Positions 51,636 through 60,848 of a stretch of 64,000 bases of DNA are shown piece by piece. Below the pieces are notes generated by a model. The model worked only from the letters and a program-made list of their open reading frames with translations, searched no databases and had not been told where the DNA came from. The first letter of the stretch is position 1. Every line of letters begins with the position of its first letter. A program made the translations under genes and the position numbers. Source of the stretch: an uncultured Acidimicrobiaceae bacterium (GTDB taxonomy: Bacteria > Actinomycetota > Acidimicrobiia > Acidimicrobiales > RAAP-2); contig CAIQOJ010000003.1 of the NCBI GenBank assembly GCA_903873395.1, positions 1 through 64,000 of the forward strand. Reading direction: 5' to 3'.

Positions 51636-53475
51636 CGCCCAGAAGTCCCCGGGTTCGGAGGGAAAGAACCAAGGCGAGAGCCGACGGAGGAAGACGAAAT
51701 CAGGGAAGCCGAAGTCCGAGAGCACAGCAGCTGCAGGATCGTTGGCGTCTCGGACGGCGACACAGGTCAAGAAGGGAAGCAACGACGGCCGTGCGACTGC
51801 TCCGGCTCCTGGGGGCTCGCAAGTCCGCGTGGTGTTCCTGGGCGGACTGGGAGAGATCGGCCGAAACTGCGCATGCATCGAGGTCGACGGACGAATCTTG
51901 GTCCTCGACGTGGGAATCATGTTCCCCGACCCGGACATGCCGGGAGTCGACCTCGTCCTGCCGGACTTCACGTACTTGCGCGAGAACGCCGACCGGGTCG
52001 ACGGCGTCATTTTGACCCATGGCCACGAAGACCACACCGGTGGACTGGCCTACCTGCTGCGTGACTTCCCGATCGATGTCTATGGGTCCGAACTCACCTT
52101 GTCGTTGGCTCGAAGCCGGGTAGACGAGGCGGGAATGGCGAGCAGGGCCACCTTCATCCCGGTGCAAGACGGCGAGCGTCGCCGCATCGGACCGTGCGAC
52201 GTGGAATTCATCCCCGTCACCCACTCGGTGCCTCATGCCTTCGCCACTGCGTTCCACACCCCTCAGGGGATCATCCTGCACTCGGGCGACTTCAAGATTG
52301 ACCTCCATCCGGTTGATGGCCGACGCACGGACCTGGCCCGGATGGGAGCGTTGGCCTCGAACCCCGGCATCCGCCTGCTTCTGGCCGACTCGACCAACGC
52401 CGAAGAACCTGGGTTTACCCCGTCGGAGTCCTCGGTCGGAGCCACGCTAGAGAAGGTGTTCCTGGCCCGGCCTGACCGACGGTTCATCGTGACCTGTTTC
52501 GCCAGTCATATCCATCGGGTCCAGCAAGTGGCCAATGCGGCGATCGCCGGCGGAAGAAAGGTGGCGACCCTCGGCCGTTCGATGCAGAAGAACGTCGCCT
52601 TGGCTCGCAAGCTCGGTCTGTTGACCATCCCTGATGCGTCACTGGTCGACATCGCTGACATCGACGACATGCAGCCTGGACGGGTATGCGTGATCTCCAC
52701 CGGTTCCCAGGGCGAGCCGATGTCCGCTCTGTCACGGCTGGCCACTGGCGAGAACCGCTTCCTGAGCCTTCTTGAAGATGACGTCGTGGTCATCAGCGCC
52801 CACCCCATTCCTGGAAACGAATGGTCGGTTGGACGGGTCATCGACACGCTTCACCGCAGAGGGGTCGAGGTCATTCACTCGGGCACGGACAACGTGCATG
52901 TCAGCGGCCACGCTCGCCAGGGCGAGTTGGCCATGCTGATGTCGGTCACCCAACCGGAGTTCTTCATTCCCGTGCACGGGGAGTATCGACACATGGCCAA
53001 CCATGTGCGTCTGGCCGCATCGATGGGCATCGATGGCGACCGAGTGTTGTTGTGCGAGGACGGAGATGTCGTCCGACTCGACGGGTCAGGCCTGCACCGA
53101 GACGGCACGGTGCCAGGCGGCTATCTCTTCGTGGACGGGAGCTCGGTCGGCGACATCGGCCACGGCGTGCTGCGCGATCGCATGGTCCTGTCCGAAGAAG
53201 GCGTGGTGATGGCAGTCGCTACGGTCGACCTGAAGCAGGGCGAGGTGGTGGGTACGCCACAGATCATCACCCGGGGCTGGGCATACGACAAGGACACCGA
53301 CGCACTCATTGACGAGGCTCGCATCTTGGTGACCAGGGCTCTCGAACAGGCGCTGGCTTCGGGCAACGCCGATCATGAGAGTCTGAACAGGGTGGCTCGC
53401 AAGACGATGGGGAAGCTGGTGGGCGAACGCACTCGTCAACGTCCGATGATCGTCCCGGTCATCGTCACCGTCTGA
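51628..53475 (+). CDS. rnj: Ribonuclease J
   Basis: A 615-residue beta-CASP metallo-beta-lactamase RNase. 'VVFLGGLGEIGRNCACIEVDG' begins the domain; the zinc motif HGHEDH lies in 'ILTHGHEDHTGGLAYLL'. 'PVHGEYRHMANH' and the C-terminal dimer domain complete it. It has both endo- and 5' exonuclease activity in this family. The first 65 residues are basic and low-complexity. The start is uncertain: TTG 51628 overlaps the dapA stop and begins MPDAQKSPGSEG, but no ATG or GTG is available before the domain. A 14-base duplication covers its stop codon. Confidence 0.92.
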   Translation: MPDAQKSPGSEGKNQGESRRRKTKSGKPKSESTAAAGSLASRTATQVKKGSNDGRATAPAPGGSQVRVVFLGGLGEIGRNCACIEVDGRILVLDVGIMFPDPDMPGVDLVLPDFTYLRENADRVDGVILTHGHEDHTGGLAYLLRDFPIDVYGSELTLSLARSRVDEAGMASRATFIPVQDGERRRIGPCDVEFIPVTHSVPHAFATAFHTPQGIILHSGDFKIDLHPVDGRRTDLARMGALASNPGIRLLLADSTNAEEPGFTPSESSVGATLEKVFLARPDRRFIVTCFASHIHRVQQVANAAIAGGRKVATLGRSMQKNVALARKLGLLTIPDASLVDIADIDDMQPGRVCVISTGSQGEPMSALSRLATGENRFLSLLEDDVVVISAHPIPGNEWSVGRVIDTLHRRGVEVIHSGTDNVHVSGHARQGELAMLMSVTQPEFFIPVHGEYRHMANHVRLAASMGIDGDRVLLCEDGDVVRLDGSGLHRDGTVPGGYLFVDGSSVGDIGHGVLRDRMVLSEEGVVMAVATVDLKQGEVVGTPQIITRGWAYDKDTDALIDEARILVTRALEQALASGNADHESLNRVARKTMGKLVGERTRQRPMIVPVIVTV

Positions 53476-53490
53476 ACGTCACCGTCTGAA
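53463..53490. repeat. 14-base tandem duplication over the rnj stop codon
   Basis: CGTCACCGTCTGAA is present at 53463-53476 and again at 53477-53490, so the TGA and the last codons are duplicated just after the gene. Confidence 0.9.
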
Positions 53491-53496
53491 CGTCGC

Positions 53497-53516
53497 GGCC
53501 GGTGGACCGACCGGCC
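53497..53516 (+). terminator. Hairpin after rnj
   Basis: GGCCGGT (53497-53503) and ACCGGCC (53510-53516) pair around the loop GGACCG, flanked by CGTC and GACG-type bases that could lengthen the stem. It lies 22 bases after the stop. Confidence 0.6.
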
Positions 53517-53631
53517 AGACGTGAAGGGCATTCCCACCCCTTTTGCTGCCCGAACGACCTGTCGGGCGTCCCGTGCCATTCAGGGGGGTGTCCCCCTTGC
53601 CGGCATTGTCCGCCGGTAGCATTGAGGGATT

Positions 53632-56223
53632 GTGAGCACAGCCACCAAGCGCCCAGCGGGCCGGTCGGGGTCGCCTCGGCCCAAGGGCAAGGCGACAGCT
53701 CCGTCCCGATCCCGTTCGGGTTCCGCCTCCACTAAGTCTTCGCAGACAAGCAACCGTCGAACCTCTGGGGGAGCCCAGCGCGGCGGTGGCTCCGGGGGAT
53801 CCGACGATGGCGGACTGCTGGGTTCGATGGCCGCCGTGGCAGCCGGACACGCAACGGACCTCTGGGGGGTGGCGCTGGTCACACTTGGAGCGCTGATGGC
53901 CGTCGCGTTCTATGGGGGATCGCTCGGTCCTGCCGGACACGACAGCAGGATTGCCGTGGGCGATCTCCTCGGATGGGGACGCTTCTTAGTTCCTCCTGTG
54001 TTGATCGCCGTAGGTATCCGGTTCTTGATGAATCGCTCAGCTTCTGACGAACTAGACGAGGTCACCGCACCCGCACCGAAGCGCCGAAGCGCCAGCGCAC
54101 AAGCCACTGTTCCTGTGGAGGCCGCCGGCCGGACCCGACATCAGACGGCCCGCGCTGTCATCGGTGGCGTTGTTGTGGTGCTCGCCGTAGCTGCCCTTGC
54201 CGCCCTGGCTGGTGGGTCTCCTCCGCTCAGTGGGCCAACAGCTGCCCTGCGGGACGCAGGCGGGTGGATCGGTGGGGCCATCGGTAATCCACTGGGTTCT
54301 GCCCTGGGTGGCTTTGGAGCCACGACGGTGCTCGTCGCCGTCATCTTGGTGGCGGGGTTGATCTTCACCGGCATCACGGTGCGCGCCGCTGCGGTTGGAT
54401 TGGTGGCAGCCTGTCGATGGTCGCTCGAGCGCATCAGGAGCGCCGGCGTAGATGCTGAAGCGGCATCTCCACCCCCAGTGGAAGCCGATGTGTTCGGACA
54501 GGCCCTGGCAAAGGGCCGCCAGCCTTCGATGGCGGCCGTAGCGCAGGTGGAAGTGGCCGTCCCTGAAGACGCTGTCCTCGAAATCGATCCAGACGATGTA
54601 CTCGGCCCACCTGAACCCATCGAACTTGTCGAACCACCAAAGCCATCAGTCGAGGCCGTCGCATCGGGTGGCAAGGGCGAGCAGTTGGAGATGCGGCTCG
54701 GACCGACGGTGGGGGAGTGGCGGTTGCCACCGCCGACGCTTCTCAAGCGCTCCAAGGCCCAGGTGATCGACGAGACCGAGATCGAGGCAGCCGGCGCCGC
54801 GCTGGTCAGTGCATTGTCGGCACACGGGGTTGAGACCCGTCTGGTGGGACGGACCGTTGGGCCTACCGTCACCCGGTACGAACTCGAGCTGGGAGCGGGC
54901 GTCAAGGTCGCTCGGGTGACCTCGCTTTCCAAGGACATCGCCTACGCCATGGCTTCTCCGGACGTGCGCATCCTGGCGCCCATCCCGGGAAAGTCGGCCA
55001 TTGGGGTCGAAGTCCCCAACCGCCGCCGGCAACTGGTTGCGCTGGGCGACATCTTGAGTTCTCCCGAAGCCGCAAAGGCGACACACCCCCTCGAGGTCGC
55101 CCTCGGTCGAGACATTGCCGGTCGGCCGGTGATGGCCAACATGGCGGAGATGCCGCACGTGTTGGTTTCGGGATCGACCGGCTCTGGCAAGTCGTCGTGC
55201 ATCAACTCGGTCCTGACCTCGATCTTGACCAGAGCAACTCCCGATCAAGTGCGTCTCATCCTGATCGATCCGAAGCGGGTGGAGCTGGGCCAGTACAACG
55301 ACGTTCCCCACCTGCTGACCCAGGTGGTGGTCGATCCGAAGAAGGCGGCTAATGCCCTCGCCTGGGCGGTGACCGAGATGGAACGTCGCTATGACCTCCT
55401 GGCTGAGGTCGGCCAGCGTGACGTCACCGGGTACAACTCCGCCTTCGATTCGGGCGATCTCTCCGAGTACGAAGAAGCCCATCGGCTGCGCATGCAGGGA
55501 ACTGACGGCGACGTCGAGGGCTCCGACCTCGACGATGCAGACCTTCGCTACCCCAGGCTCCCTTTCATCTTGATCGTCGTCGACGAGCTCAACGACCTGA
55601 TGATGGTGGCCGCCAGAGACGTCGAAGAGTCTGTCTGCAGGATCGCCCAGATGGCCCGGGCAGTCGGCATTCACCTTGTGCTGGCCACGCAGCGTCCATC
55701 GGTCGACGTCATTACTGGAGTGATCAAGGCCAACGTTCCCTCGCGCATGGCGTTCTCGGTCTCGTCCTTGGCCGATAGCCGGGTCATCCTCGATCAGCCA
55801 GGGGCTGAGCGGTTGATCGGCAAGGGGGACATGCTGCTCTTGACGGCGTCGTCCTCCAACCCTCAGCGCATCCAGGGCCCGTGGGTGAGCGAAGACGAAG
55901 TCAGGGCCGTAGCTGCACACTGGAAGCGGCAGCGCCCCATGGAGATCGTGGCGGGCATCGAAGAGATGGTGGCCGCTGAAGGCCCGCGTGCCAGCGGTTC
56001 TGGGGATGACGATGACGGCGACGAGCTGCTGACGCAGGCCATTGACCTCGTGGTGCGCTCCCAGCTGGGCTCGACCTCCATGCTGCAGCGAAAGCTGCGG
56101 GTCGGGTTCGCCCGTGCGGGTCGGTTGATGGATCTCATGGAGCGACGAGGTGTCGTTGGACCGTCGGAGGGCTCCAAGGCCCGCTCGGTCCTGATGACGC
56201 CTGAAGAGCTCGACGCCCGCTGA
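53632..56223 (+). CDS. ftsK: DNA translocase FtsK/SpoIIIE
   Basis: An 863-residue translocase. A basic Ser/Gly-rich start, four hydrophobic segments at about 65-255, and an acidic/Pro-rich linker are followed by the motor: an alpha domain 'GPTVTRYELELGAGVKVARV', Walker A GSTGSGKS (about 513-520), and Walker B 'LPFILIVVDELNDLM'. The C-terminal winged-helix gamma domain is 'DLVVRSQLGSTSMLQRKLRVGFARAGRLMDLME', which reads KOPS-type DNA sites. It moves chromosome ends through the division septum. GTG 53632 lies nine bases after TAGCAT (53617-53622), with no Shine-Dalgarno. Confidence 0.95.
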   Translation: MSTATKRPAGRSGSPRPKGKATAPSRSRSGSASTKSSQTSNRRTSGGAQRGGGSGGSDDGGLLGSMAAVAAGHATDLWGVALVTLGALMAVAFYGGSLGPAGHDSRIAVGDLLGWGRFLVPPVLIAVGIRFLMNRSASDELDEVTAPAPKRRSASAQATVPVEAAGRTRHQTARAVIGGVVVVLAVAALAALAGGSPPLSGPTAALRDAGGWIGGAIGNPLGSALGGFGATTVLVAVILVAGLIFTGITVRAAAVGLVAACRWSLERIRSAGVDAEAASPPPVEADVFGQALAKGRQPSMAAVAQVEVAVPEDAVLEIDPDDVLGPPEPIELVEPPKPSVEAVASGGKGEQLEMRLGPTVGEWRLPPPTLLKRSKAQVIDETEIEAAGAALVSALSAHGVETRLVGRTVGPTVTRYELELGAGVKVARVTSLSKDIAYAMASPDVRILAPIPGKSAIGVEVPNRRRQLVALGDILSSPEAAKATHPLEVALGRDIAGRPVMANMAEMPHVLVSGSTGSGKSSCINSVLTSILTRATPDQVRLILIDPKRVELGQYNDVPHLLTQVVVDPKKAANALAWAVTEMERRYDLLAEVGQRDVTGYNSAFDSGDLSEYEEAHRLRMQGTDGDVEGSDLDDADLRYPRLPFILIVVDELNDLMMVAARDVEESVCRIAQMARAVGIHLVLATQRPSVDVITGVIKANVPSRMAFSVSSLADSRVILDQPGAERLIGKGDMLLLTASSSNPQRIQGPWVSEDEVRAVAAHWKRQRPMEIVAGIEEMVAAEGPRASGSGDDDDGDELLTQAIDLVVRSQLGSTSMLQRKLRVGFARAGRLMDLMERRGVVGPSEGSKARSVLMTPEELDAR

Positions 56224-56239
56224 CGACCGGGTTAGTCGG

Positions 56240-57832
56240 ATGGTCACTCCGGATGGTGATGGGCCGTTAGGACTCGATTCACCAGAAGTGGACGAGGCTG
56301 GCGGTTCGGATGTGGCCCTCGGGGAAATCCAATCAGCGGGCGCCGAGGTGGTGCTCGCCACGGGAGCCCCTGGCCTGTTGTCTCGTCGCACTAGGCCCAA
56401 GAAGAGGGCCCATGCGGCTAGGAGCAGTCGCAGCAGGTGGGCTCGTGGAGCGATCCTCGGAGCGGTCGCTGTAGTCGGAATCGGACTGTGGGCGGGCATC
56501 GCACGTGTCAACGCGCCGCTCAGGCAGCTCACCACGGCAGCCACCACCGATGCCGCCATGCTGGTTCCCGGGGCTGCCCCGGTGCTCCCATGGCCTAGCC
56601 AGGGACAAGGTGCCATTGCCGTGCCGGCCTTGGGAGTGGCCGAACAATCTGGCCCTGAGGCTTCGGTGCCGATCGCCTCGTTGACCAAGATCACCACGGC
56701 GTTGGTGATCCTTCGGGATCATCCATTGGCTCCTGGGGAAGATGGGCCCATGATTACCATCACGCCTTTGGACATGGCTGAGTACAACTTTGAAGTTCAT
56801 CACGACGAGTCCAGTGTGCCGATCTACCTCGGTGAGACCCTGTCGGAGCGGCAACTGCTCGAAGCAATGCTGATCGTGTCGGCCAATGACGCCGCCTTCG
56901 CCCTCGCCGTTTGGGATGCCGGAACCGTTCGGGATTTTGTTGTGAAGATGAACTCGCTGGCCGCCTCGTTGGACATGACGGGAACCAGTTACGCCGATGC
57001 TTCTGGCTACGACACCCACACGGTGTCTACTGCGGCCGACGTGCTGCGGGCATCGGCCGCAGGCATGGCCATTCCGAGTTTCGCCGAGATCGTGGCTATG
57101 CAGACAACTACCTTCCCGTCCGTGGGAACGCTCCACAATCGGGTCCCCGAGGTTGGCGTCAACGGCGTGATCGGTATCAAGTCGGGCTACACCTCCAAAG
57201 CCGGGGCGTGCATGGTCCTTGCTGCCAACCGGATGGTCAGCGGCCGATCGGTCCTGGTGATCGTCGCCGTCCTCGGCCAGCCCACACCGCCGCCGATACT
57301 CCCCACGACAACGACAACGACCCGGCCGAGATCGACCCCCACGACGACGCCACCGACCCCACCGGGTGCGGCAACGGCGACGACATCGGGCCCGACTACC
57401 ACGACGGAGCCTCGACGATCAGGACCGACCACAACGACGACCTCGATCCCTTACGACGAGTTGGTCATTGCCGATCCATACAAGTTCACTCGACCCGTAG
57501 TGGAGTCGCTCCTGCAGTCTGCAAAGGCGGGACTGGTGGACGCTGAAGTTGCCGCAGCTCATCAGCAGGTCGGTACCGTGGCCTCGACCTGGGGAGGGCG
57601 ATCACACCCTGTTCCGGTGGTCACATCCACCGCGGCGCACCTTCCGGGTTGGCCAGGCACAGCGGTCCATTCGATGGTCCGCTATCGCACTGTGGCGCCG
57701 GGCAGCAAGGCAGGGACGGTGGCCGGCACCGTGCTCTATGCCATCGGATCTGAGTTCCAGGGTGTGCCGATCGTCTTGTCCGACACGGTGGCTGAACCGA
57801 ACTGGTGGTGGCGGCTGGTGCACGGCAGCTGA
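56240..57832 (+). CDS. D-alanyl-D-alanine carboxypeptidase (peptidase S11, PBP5-like)
   Basis: A 530-residue wall enzyme. A cytoplasmic N-terminus of about 65 residues is followed by one membrane span (70-90). The catalytic domain has the S-x-x-K motif SLTK (Ser147, Lys150), S-x-N as SAN (214-216) and a KSG triad in GIKSGYT. A Thr/Pro-rich stretch (about 352-400) and a C-terminal domain of about 125 residues follow. It trims the terminal D-Ala of peptidoglycan stem peptides outside the membrane. The start is 16 bases after the ftsK stop, without a strong ribosome site. Confidence 0.9.
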   Translation: MVTPDGDGPLGLDSPEVDEAGGSDVALGEIQSAGAEVVLATGAPGLLSRRTRPKKRAHAARSSRSRWARGAILGAVAVVGIGLWAGIARVNAPLRQLTTAATTDAAMLVPGAAPVLPWPSQGQGAIAVPALGVAEQSGPEASVPIASLTKITTALVILRDHPLAPGEDGPMITITPLDMAEYNFEVHHDESSVPIYLGETLSERQLLEAMLIVSANDAAFALAVWDAGTVRDFVVKMNSLAASLDMTGTSYADASGYDTHTVSTAADVLRASAAGMAIPSFAEIVAMQTTTFPSVGTLHNRVPEVGVNGVIGIKSGYTSKAGACMVLAANRMVSGRSVLVIVAVLGQPTPPPILPTTTTTTRPRSTPTTTPPTPPGAATATTSGPTTTTEPRRSGPTTTTTSIPYDELVIADPYKFTRPVVESLLQSAKAGLVDAEVAAAHQQVGTVASTWGGRSHPVPVVTSTAAHLPGWPGTAVHSMVRYRTVAPGSKAGTVAGTVLYAIGSEFQGVPIVLSDTVAEPNWWWRLVHGS

Positions 57833-57925
57833 AGGTTCCGGTGCAACCCACGTGATCCCATCGAGACCCTTCGGCGGTGCGTGACGGTCCCGCTCCGTGC
57901 TCGCAGTGAGGGCTACCGTGGGACC

Positions 57926-58804
57926 GTGCGTGCTCGTGTACCTGCTTCGTCGGCCAATCTCGGGCCAGGGTTCGATACCTTGGCCGTGGCGCTTGATCGC
58001 TACGTTGAGGTCGAGGTGGAGCCCGCCTCGCGACTGATCGTCCGGTCCGAGGGTGAGGGCGAGGGCATCGCAGATGACTCGTCACACCTGGCCGCTCGGG
58101 TGGCCATCGACGTGGCCGGCACCGACAAGTTGGCCATCACCGTGCGCTCGCAGATCCCCATCTCGCGTGGGTTGGGCTCGTCGGCAGCCCTGGCCGTGGC
58201 TGCGGCAGCGGCTGCTGGTGCCGAAGATCCCCTCGCCGTGACCGCTGCGGTCGACGGTCATCCGGACAACGCCGCTGCCTCGATGGTGGGTGGATTGGTG
58301 GCCGCAGCAAGGGTGCGCGGCGGGGTGCAAGTCGTTCGAATGCCGCTTGACGTGAGTCTGGCCTTTGTCGTGATGGTTCCGGACATGACTCTGTCGACGG
58401 CTCGGGCCCGCCAGGCGCTCCCGGCCGAGGTCTCCCGGGAGAACGCGGCATTCAACCTGTCCCGCATGGCCCTGCTGCTGGCCGGCCTCGCCGACAGTCG
58501 CAAGCTGATTCCCGAGGCGACTGAGGACCGACTCCACCAGGACTATCGGAGCCCGCTGTTCCCGGCCGCTCCGAAGTTGCTGGCCGCCATGGTGGCGGGC
58601 GGCGCACTGGCATCGTGCTGGTCGGGAGCCGGGCCGTCGCTGCTCGCCATCTGCCGAGGGATCGATGCCGTCCAGGTGCAGGCCGCCTGTGAAGCAGCGA
58701 TGGCTGAAGCGGGCTTAACCGGGCAGGTACTCAATCTGCACGCAGATCATGATGGGCTCATCGTCGACCGCGATGGATCGGGCGGCCTGTACCGAGACGA
58801 CTGA
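57926..58804 (+). CDS. thrB: Homoserine kinase
   Basis: A 292-residue GHMP kinase. It starts MRARVPASSANLGPGFDTLA and has the ATP loop 'PISRGLGSSAALAVAAAAAAG' and the C-terminal 'GGALASCWSGAGPSLLAI'. It phosphorylates homoserine for threonine synthesis. GTG 57926 is chosen because TACCGT (57914-57919) is exactly six bases upstream and the protein then begins at the family's first strand; an in-frame GTG at 57881 would add 15 residues. thrC and hom are not adjacent. Confidence 0.9.
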   Translation: MRARVPASSANLGPGFDTLAVALDRYVEVEVEPASRLIVRSEGEGEGIADDSSHLAARVAIDVAGTDKLAITVRSQIPISRGLGSSAALAVAAAAAAGAEDPLAVTAAVDGHPDNAAASMVGGLVAAARVRGGVQVVRMPLDVSLAFVVMVPDMTLSTARARQALPAEVSRENAAFNLSRMALLLAGLADSRKLIPEATEDRLHQDYRSPLFPAAPKLLAAMVAGGALASCWSGAGPSLLAICRGIDAVQVQAACEAAMAEAGLTGQVLNLHADHDGLIVDRDGSGGLYRDD

Positions 58805-58870
58805 CCAGGCGCAGCCACACGCATCGAGGAGTGGCTGGTCGAGTTGTGCAGACCGCTAGTGTCCTCCACC

Positions 58871-59230
58871 ATGCCGTCCCAGCCCAGCAAGGACCTCCAG
58901 GCCGTTCCCAATCCCCATCCGGGTAGGGACTACACGGTTACCTGTGACACCCCAGAGTTCACCTGCCTCTGTCCGTTGACCGGTCAGCCGGACTTCGCCA
59001 CCGTGCGCATAAGTTACGTACCAGACGCATCGCTGGTCGAACTCAAGTCGCTCAAGCTCTATCTCTGGAGCTATCGCAACGAAGGTGGCTTCCACGAGGA
59101 CATGACCAACCGAATCTTGGACGACCTGGTTGCAGCCATCGCCCCGCGTTCGATGACCGTCGTCACCGACTGGCTGGTGCGAGGTGGCATCCACACCGTG
59201 GTCGAGGTGTCCCACCCTTCGGCCGGCTGA
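58871..59230 (+). CDS. queF: NADPH-dependent 7-cyano-7-deazaguanine reductase
   Basis: A 119-residue single-domain QueF (YkvM type). The catalytic Cys34 is in [14 protein letters not shown] with Asp41; '[21 protein letters not shown]' is the family signature that also binds NADPH. It reduces preQ0 to preQ1 for queuosine in tRNA. The genes for preQ0 synthesis (queC, D, E) are not in this window. TAGTGT at 58857-58862 lies eight bases before ATG 58871; a GTG start nine codons upstream is less likely. Confidence 0.93.
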   Translation: MPSQPSKDLQAVPNPHPGRDYTVTCDTPEFTCLCPLTGQPDFATVRISYVPDASLVELKSLKLYLWSYRNEGGFHEDMTNRILDDLVAAIAPRSMTVVTDWLVRGGIHTVVEVSHPSAG

Positions 59231-59393
59231 GGGCACACCTGGAGTGTGGACCCAGGGGCCGCTCGTGTGACGTCCCTTGAGCAGAGGTACGGCCAGCACC
59301 TCAACGTGGGTGCCGCTGTCCCCAGGTGCCCCTGAATCACGGGTGTGGTGATGTCCGGTGTCTGGGTGTGTGGCGGGGCCGTATCCTGGCAGG

Positions 59394-60845
59394 GTGACCA
59401 TCGAACCAGCGGACGGCGCCGCTCCCCGCACGTTTCACATCCGCACCTTCGGGTGTCAGATGAACGAGCACGACTCCGAGCGCCTAGCCGGAGCCCTGGT
59501 GGCCGACGGCCTGGTGGCCACAGAAGATCTGGAATCAGCCGACGTGGTGGTCTTCAACACCTGCTGCATCCGAGAGAATGCCGACAACAAGCTCTACGGC
59601 CATCTGGGCAATCTGAAGGAACTCCGAGCCCAACGTCCCGACATGCAGATCGCCGTGGGTGGGTGTCTCGCTCAGATGGATGGCGAAGCGATCCGTCGAC
59701 GGGCTGGCCACGTCGACGTTGTCTTTGGCACGCACAATCTCACGTCGGCTCCCGAGCTGTTGCGCCGGGCTGCGGTTGAAGGGCCCCTGGTCGAACTCCT
59801 CGACGGTCCACCTGGCGAGAGCGAGGGTGCGGGCGGCGGTGGATCCGTGTGGGCCGATGATCAACAAACGGCAGCGCTGGCCGCCGTGCGGGACCTGCCC
59901 TACGCCGCCTGGGTGACCATCCAGACCGGTTGCGACAACTCCTGTGCCTACTGCATCGTGCCCGCCGTGCGTGGTCCTGAGGTCTCGAGAACGATCGATG
60001 ACTTGGTGGCAGAGGTAGAGGCATTGGCGGCCCGTGGCGTCACTGAGGTCACCCTGCTGGGTCAGAACGTCAACTCCTATGGCCGAGACCTGACGAAGCG
60101 GGCACCGCTGTTCGGTCAGCTCCTTCGGGCGACGGGGGCCGTGGAGGGAATTCAGCGAGTCCGTTTCACGAGTCCCCACCCAAAGGACCTCCGAGGCGAC
60201 GTGGTCGATGCGATGGCCGAGACGCCAGAGGTCTGCAATCACCTGCACCTTCCCCTGCAGTCGGGCAGCGATCGGATACTCACCTCCATGCGACGCGGCT
60301 ACACGGCCGAGCGCTACTTGGAACGCCTGGCTGCCGCTCGTGCGGCGGTGCCCGACCTTGCCGTCACCACCGACCTGATCGTCGGCTTCCCCGGGGAGAC
60401 CGAGGACGACCTCGAGCGGACGCTCGAAGTGGCAGCCGAGGCCGAGTACGACAGTGCGTATACGTTCGTCTTCTCCCCACGGCCAGGCACTCGGGCCGCG
60501 GACATGGTCGCAGACTTCGTCGATCCCGATGTCGTCACTGAGCGCATGGAGCGACTGCGAGCCGTGGTCGAGCGCTCGGCCCTGCGCAAGCACGAGGCTC
60601 GGATAGGACGTCGCGAAGAGGTCGTGGTGGAGGGTCTTTCCAAGCGGGATCCGACGCAACTGACGGGCAGGACGGGGCAGAACAAGTTGGTCCACTTCGC
60701 TCGTCCCGATGGTCCGACGCTCGCCGAGGGCTCCTATGCCGAGGTGTTGGTCACCGGGGCAGCCCGACATCATCTGACCGGCGAACTCGTCTCGGTCACG
60801 GCCCGGCCCCGTCATCGGGTGCTTATTCCCGTCCAGGCCGGCTGA
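59394..60845 (+). CDS. miaB: tRNA-2-methylthio-N6-dimethylallyladenosine synthase
   Basis: A 483-residue radical-SAM methylthiotransferase. The N-terminal MTTase domain holds the auxiliary cluster Cys21, Cys57 and Cys91 (in TFGCQMNEHDSE, VFNTCC and VGGCLAQ). The radical-SAM cluster is Cys180-x3-Cys184-x2-Cys187 (GCDNSCAYCIVP). A TRAM domain ends the chain. It adds the methylthio group to A37 of tRNAs already prenylated by MiaA, encoded next. GTG 59394 follows TATCCT (59382-59387) by six bases, a leaderless-type start; an upstream GTG at 59358 would add 12 residues. Confidence 0.95.
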   Translation: MTIEPADGAAPRTFHIRTFGCQMNEHDSERLAGALVADGLVATEDLESADVVVFNTCCIRENADNKLYGHLGNLKELRAQRPDMQIAVGGCLAQMDGEAIRRRAGHVDVVFGTHNLTSAPELLRRAAVEGPLVELLDGPPGESEGAGGGGSVWADDQQTAALAAVRDLPYAAWVTIQTGCDNSCAYCIVPAVRGPEVSRTIDDLVAEVEALAARGVTEVTLLGQNVNSYGRDLTKRAPLFGQLLRATGAVEGIQRVRFTSPHPKDLRGDVVDAMAETPEVCNHLHLPLQSGSDRILTSMRRGYTAERYLERLAAARAAVPDLAVTTDLIVGFPGETEDDLERTLEVAAEAEYDSAYTFVFSPRPGTRAADMVADFVDPDVVTERMERLRAVVERSALRKHEARIGRREEVVVEGLSKRDPTQLTGRTGQNKLVHFARPDGPTLAEGSYAEVLVTGAARHHLTGELVSVTARPRHRVLIPVQAG

Positions 60846-60848
60846 TCC

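Noticed and set aside
54646-56697. A 683-codon open frame opposite ftsK
   Set aside because: Antisense shadow of an unmistakable FtsK motor; the translation is low in hydrophobic pattern and shows no family motif.
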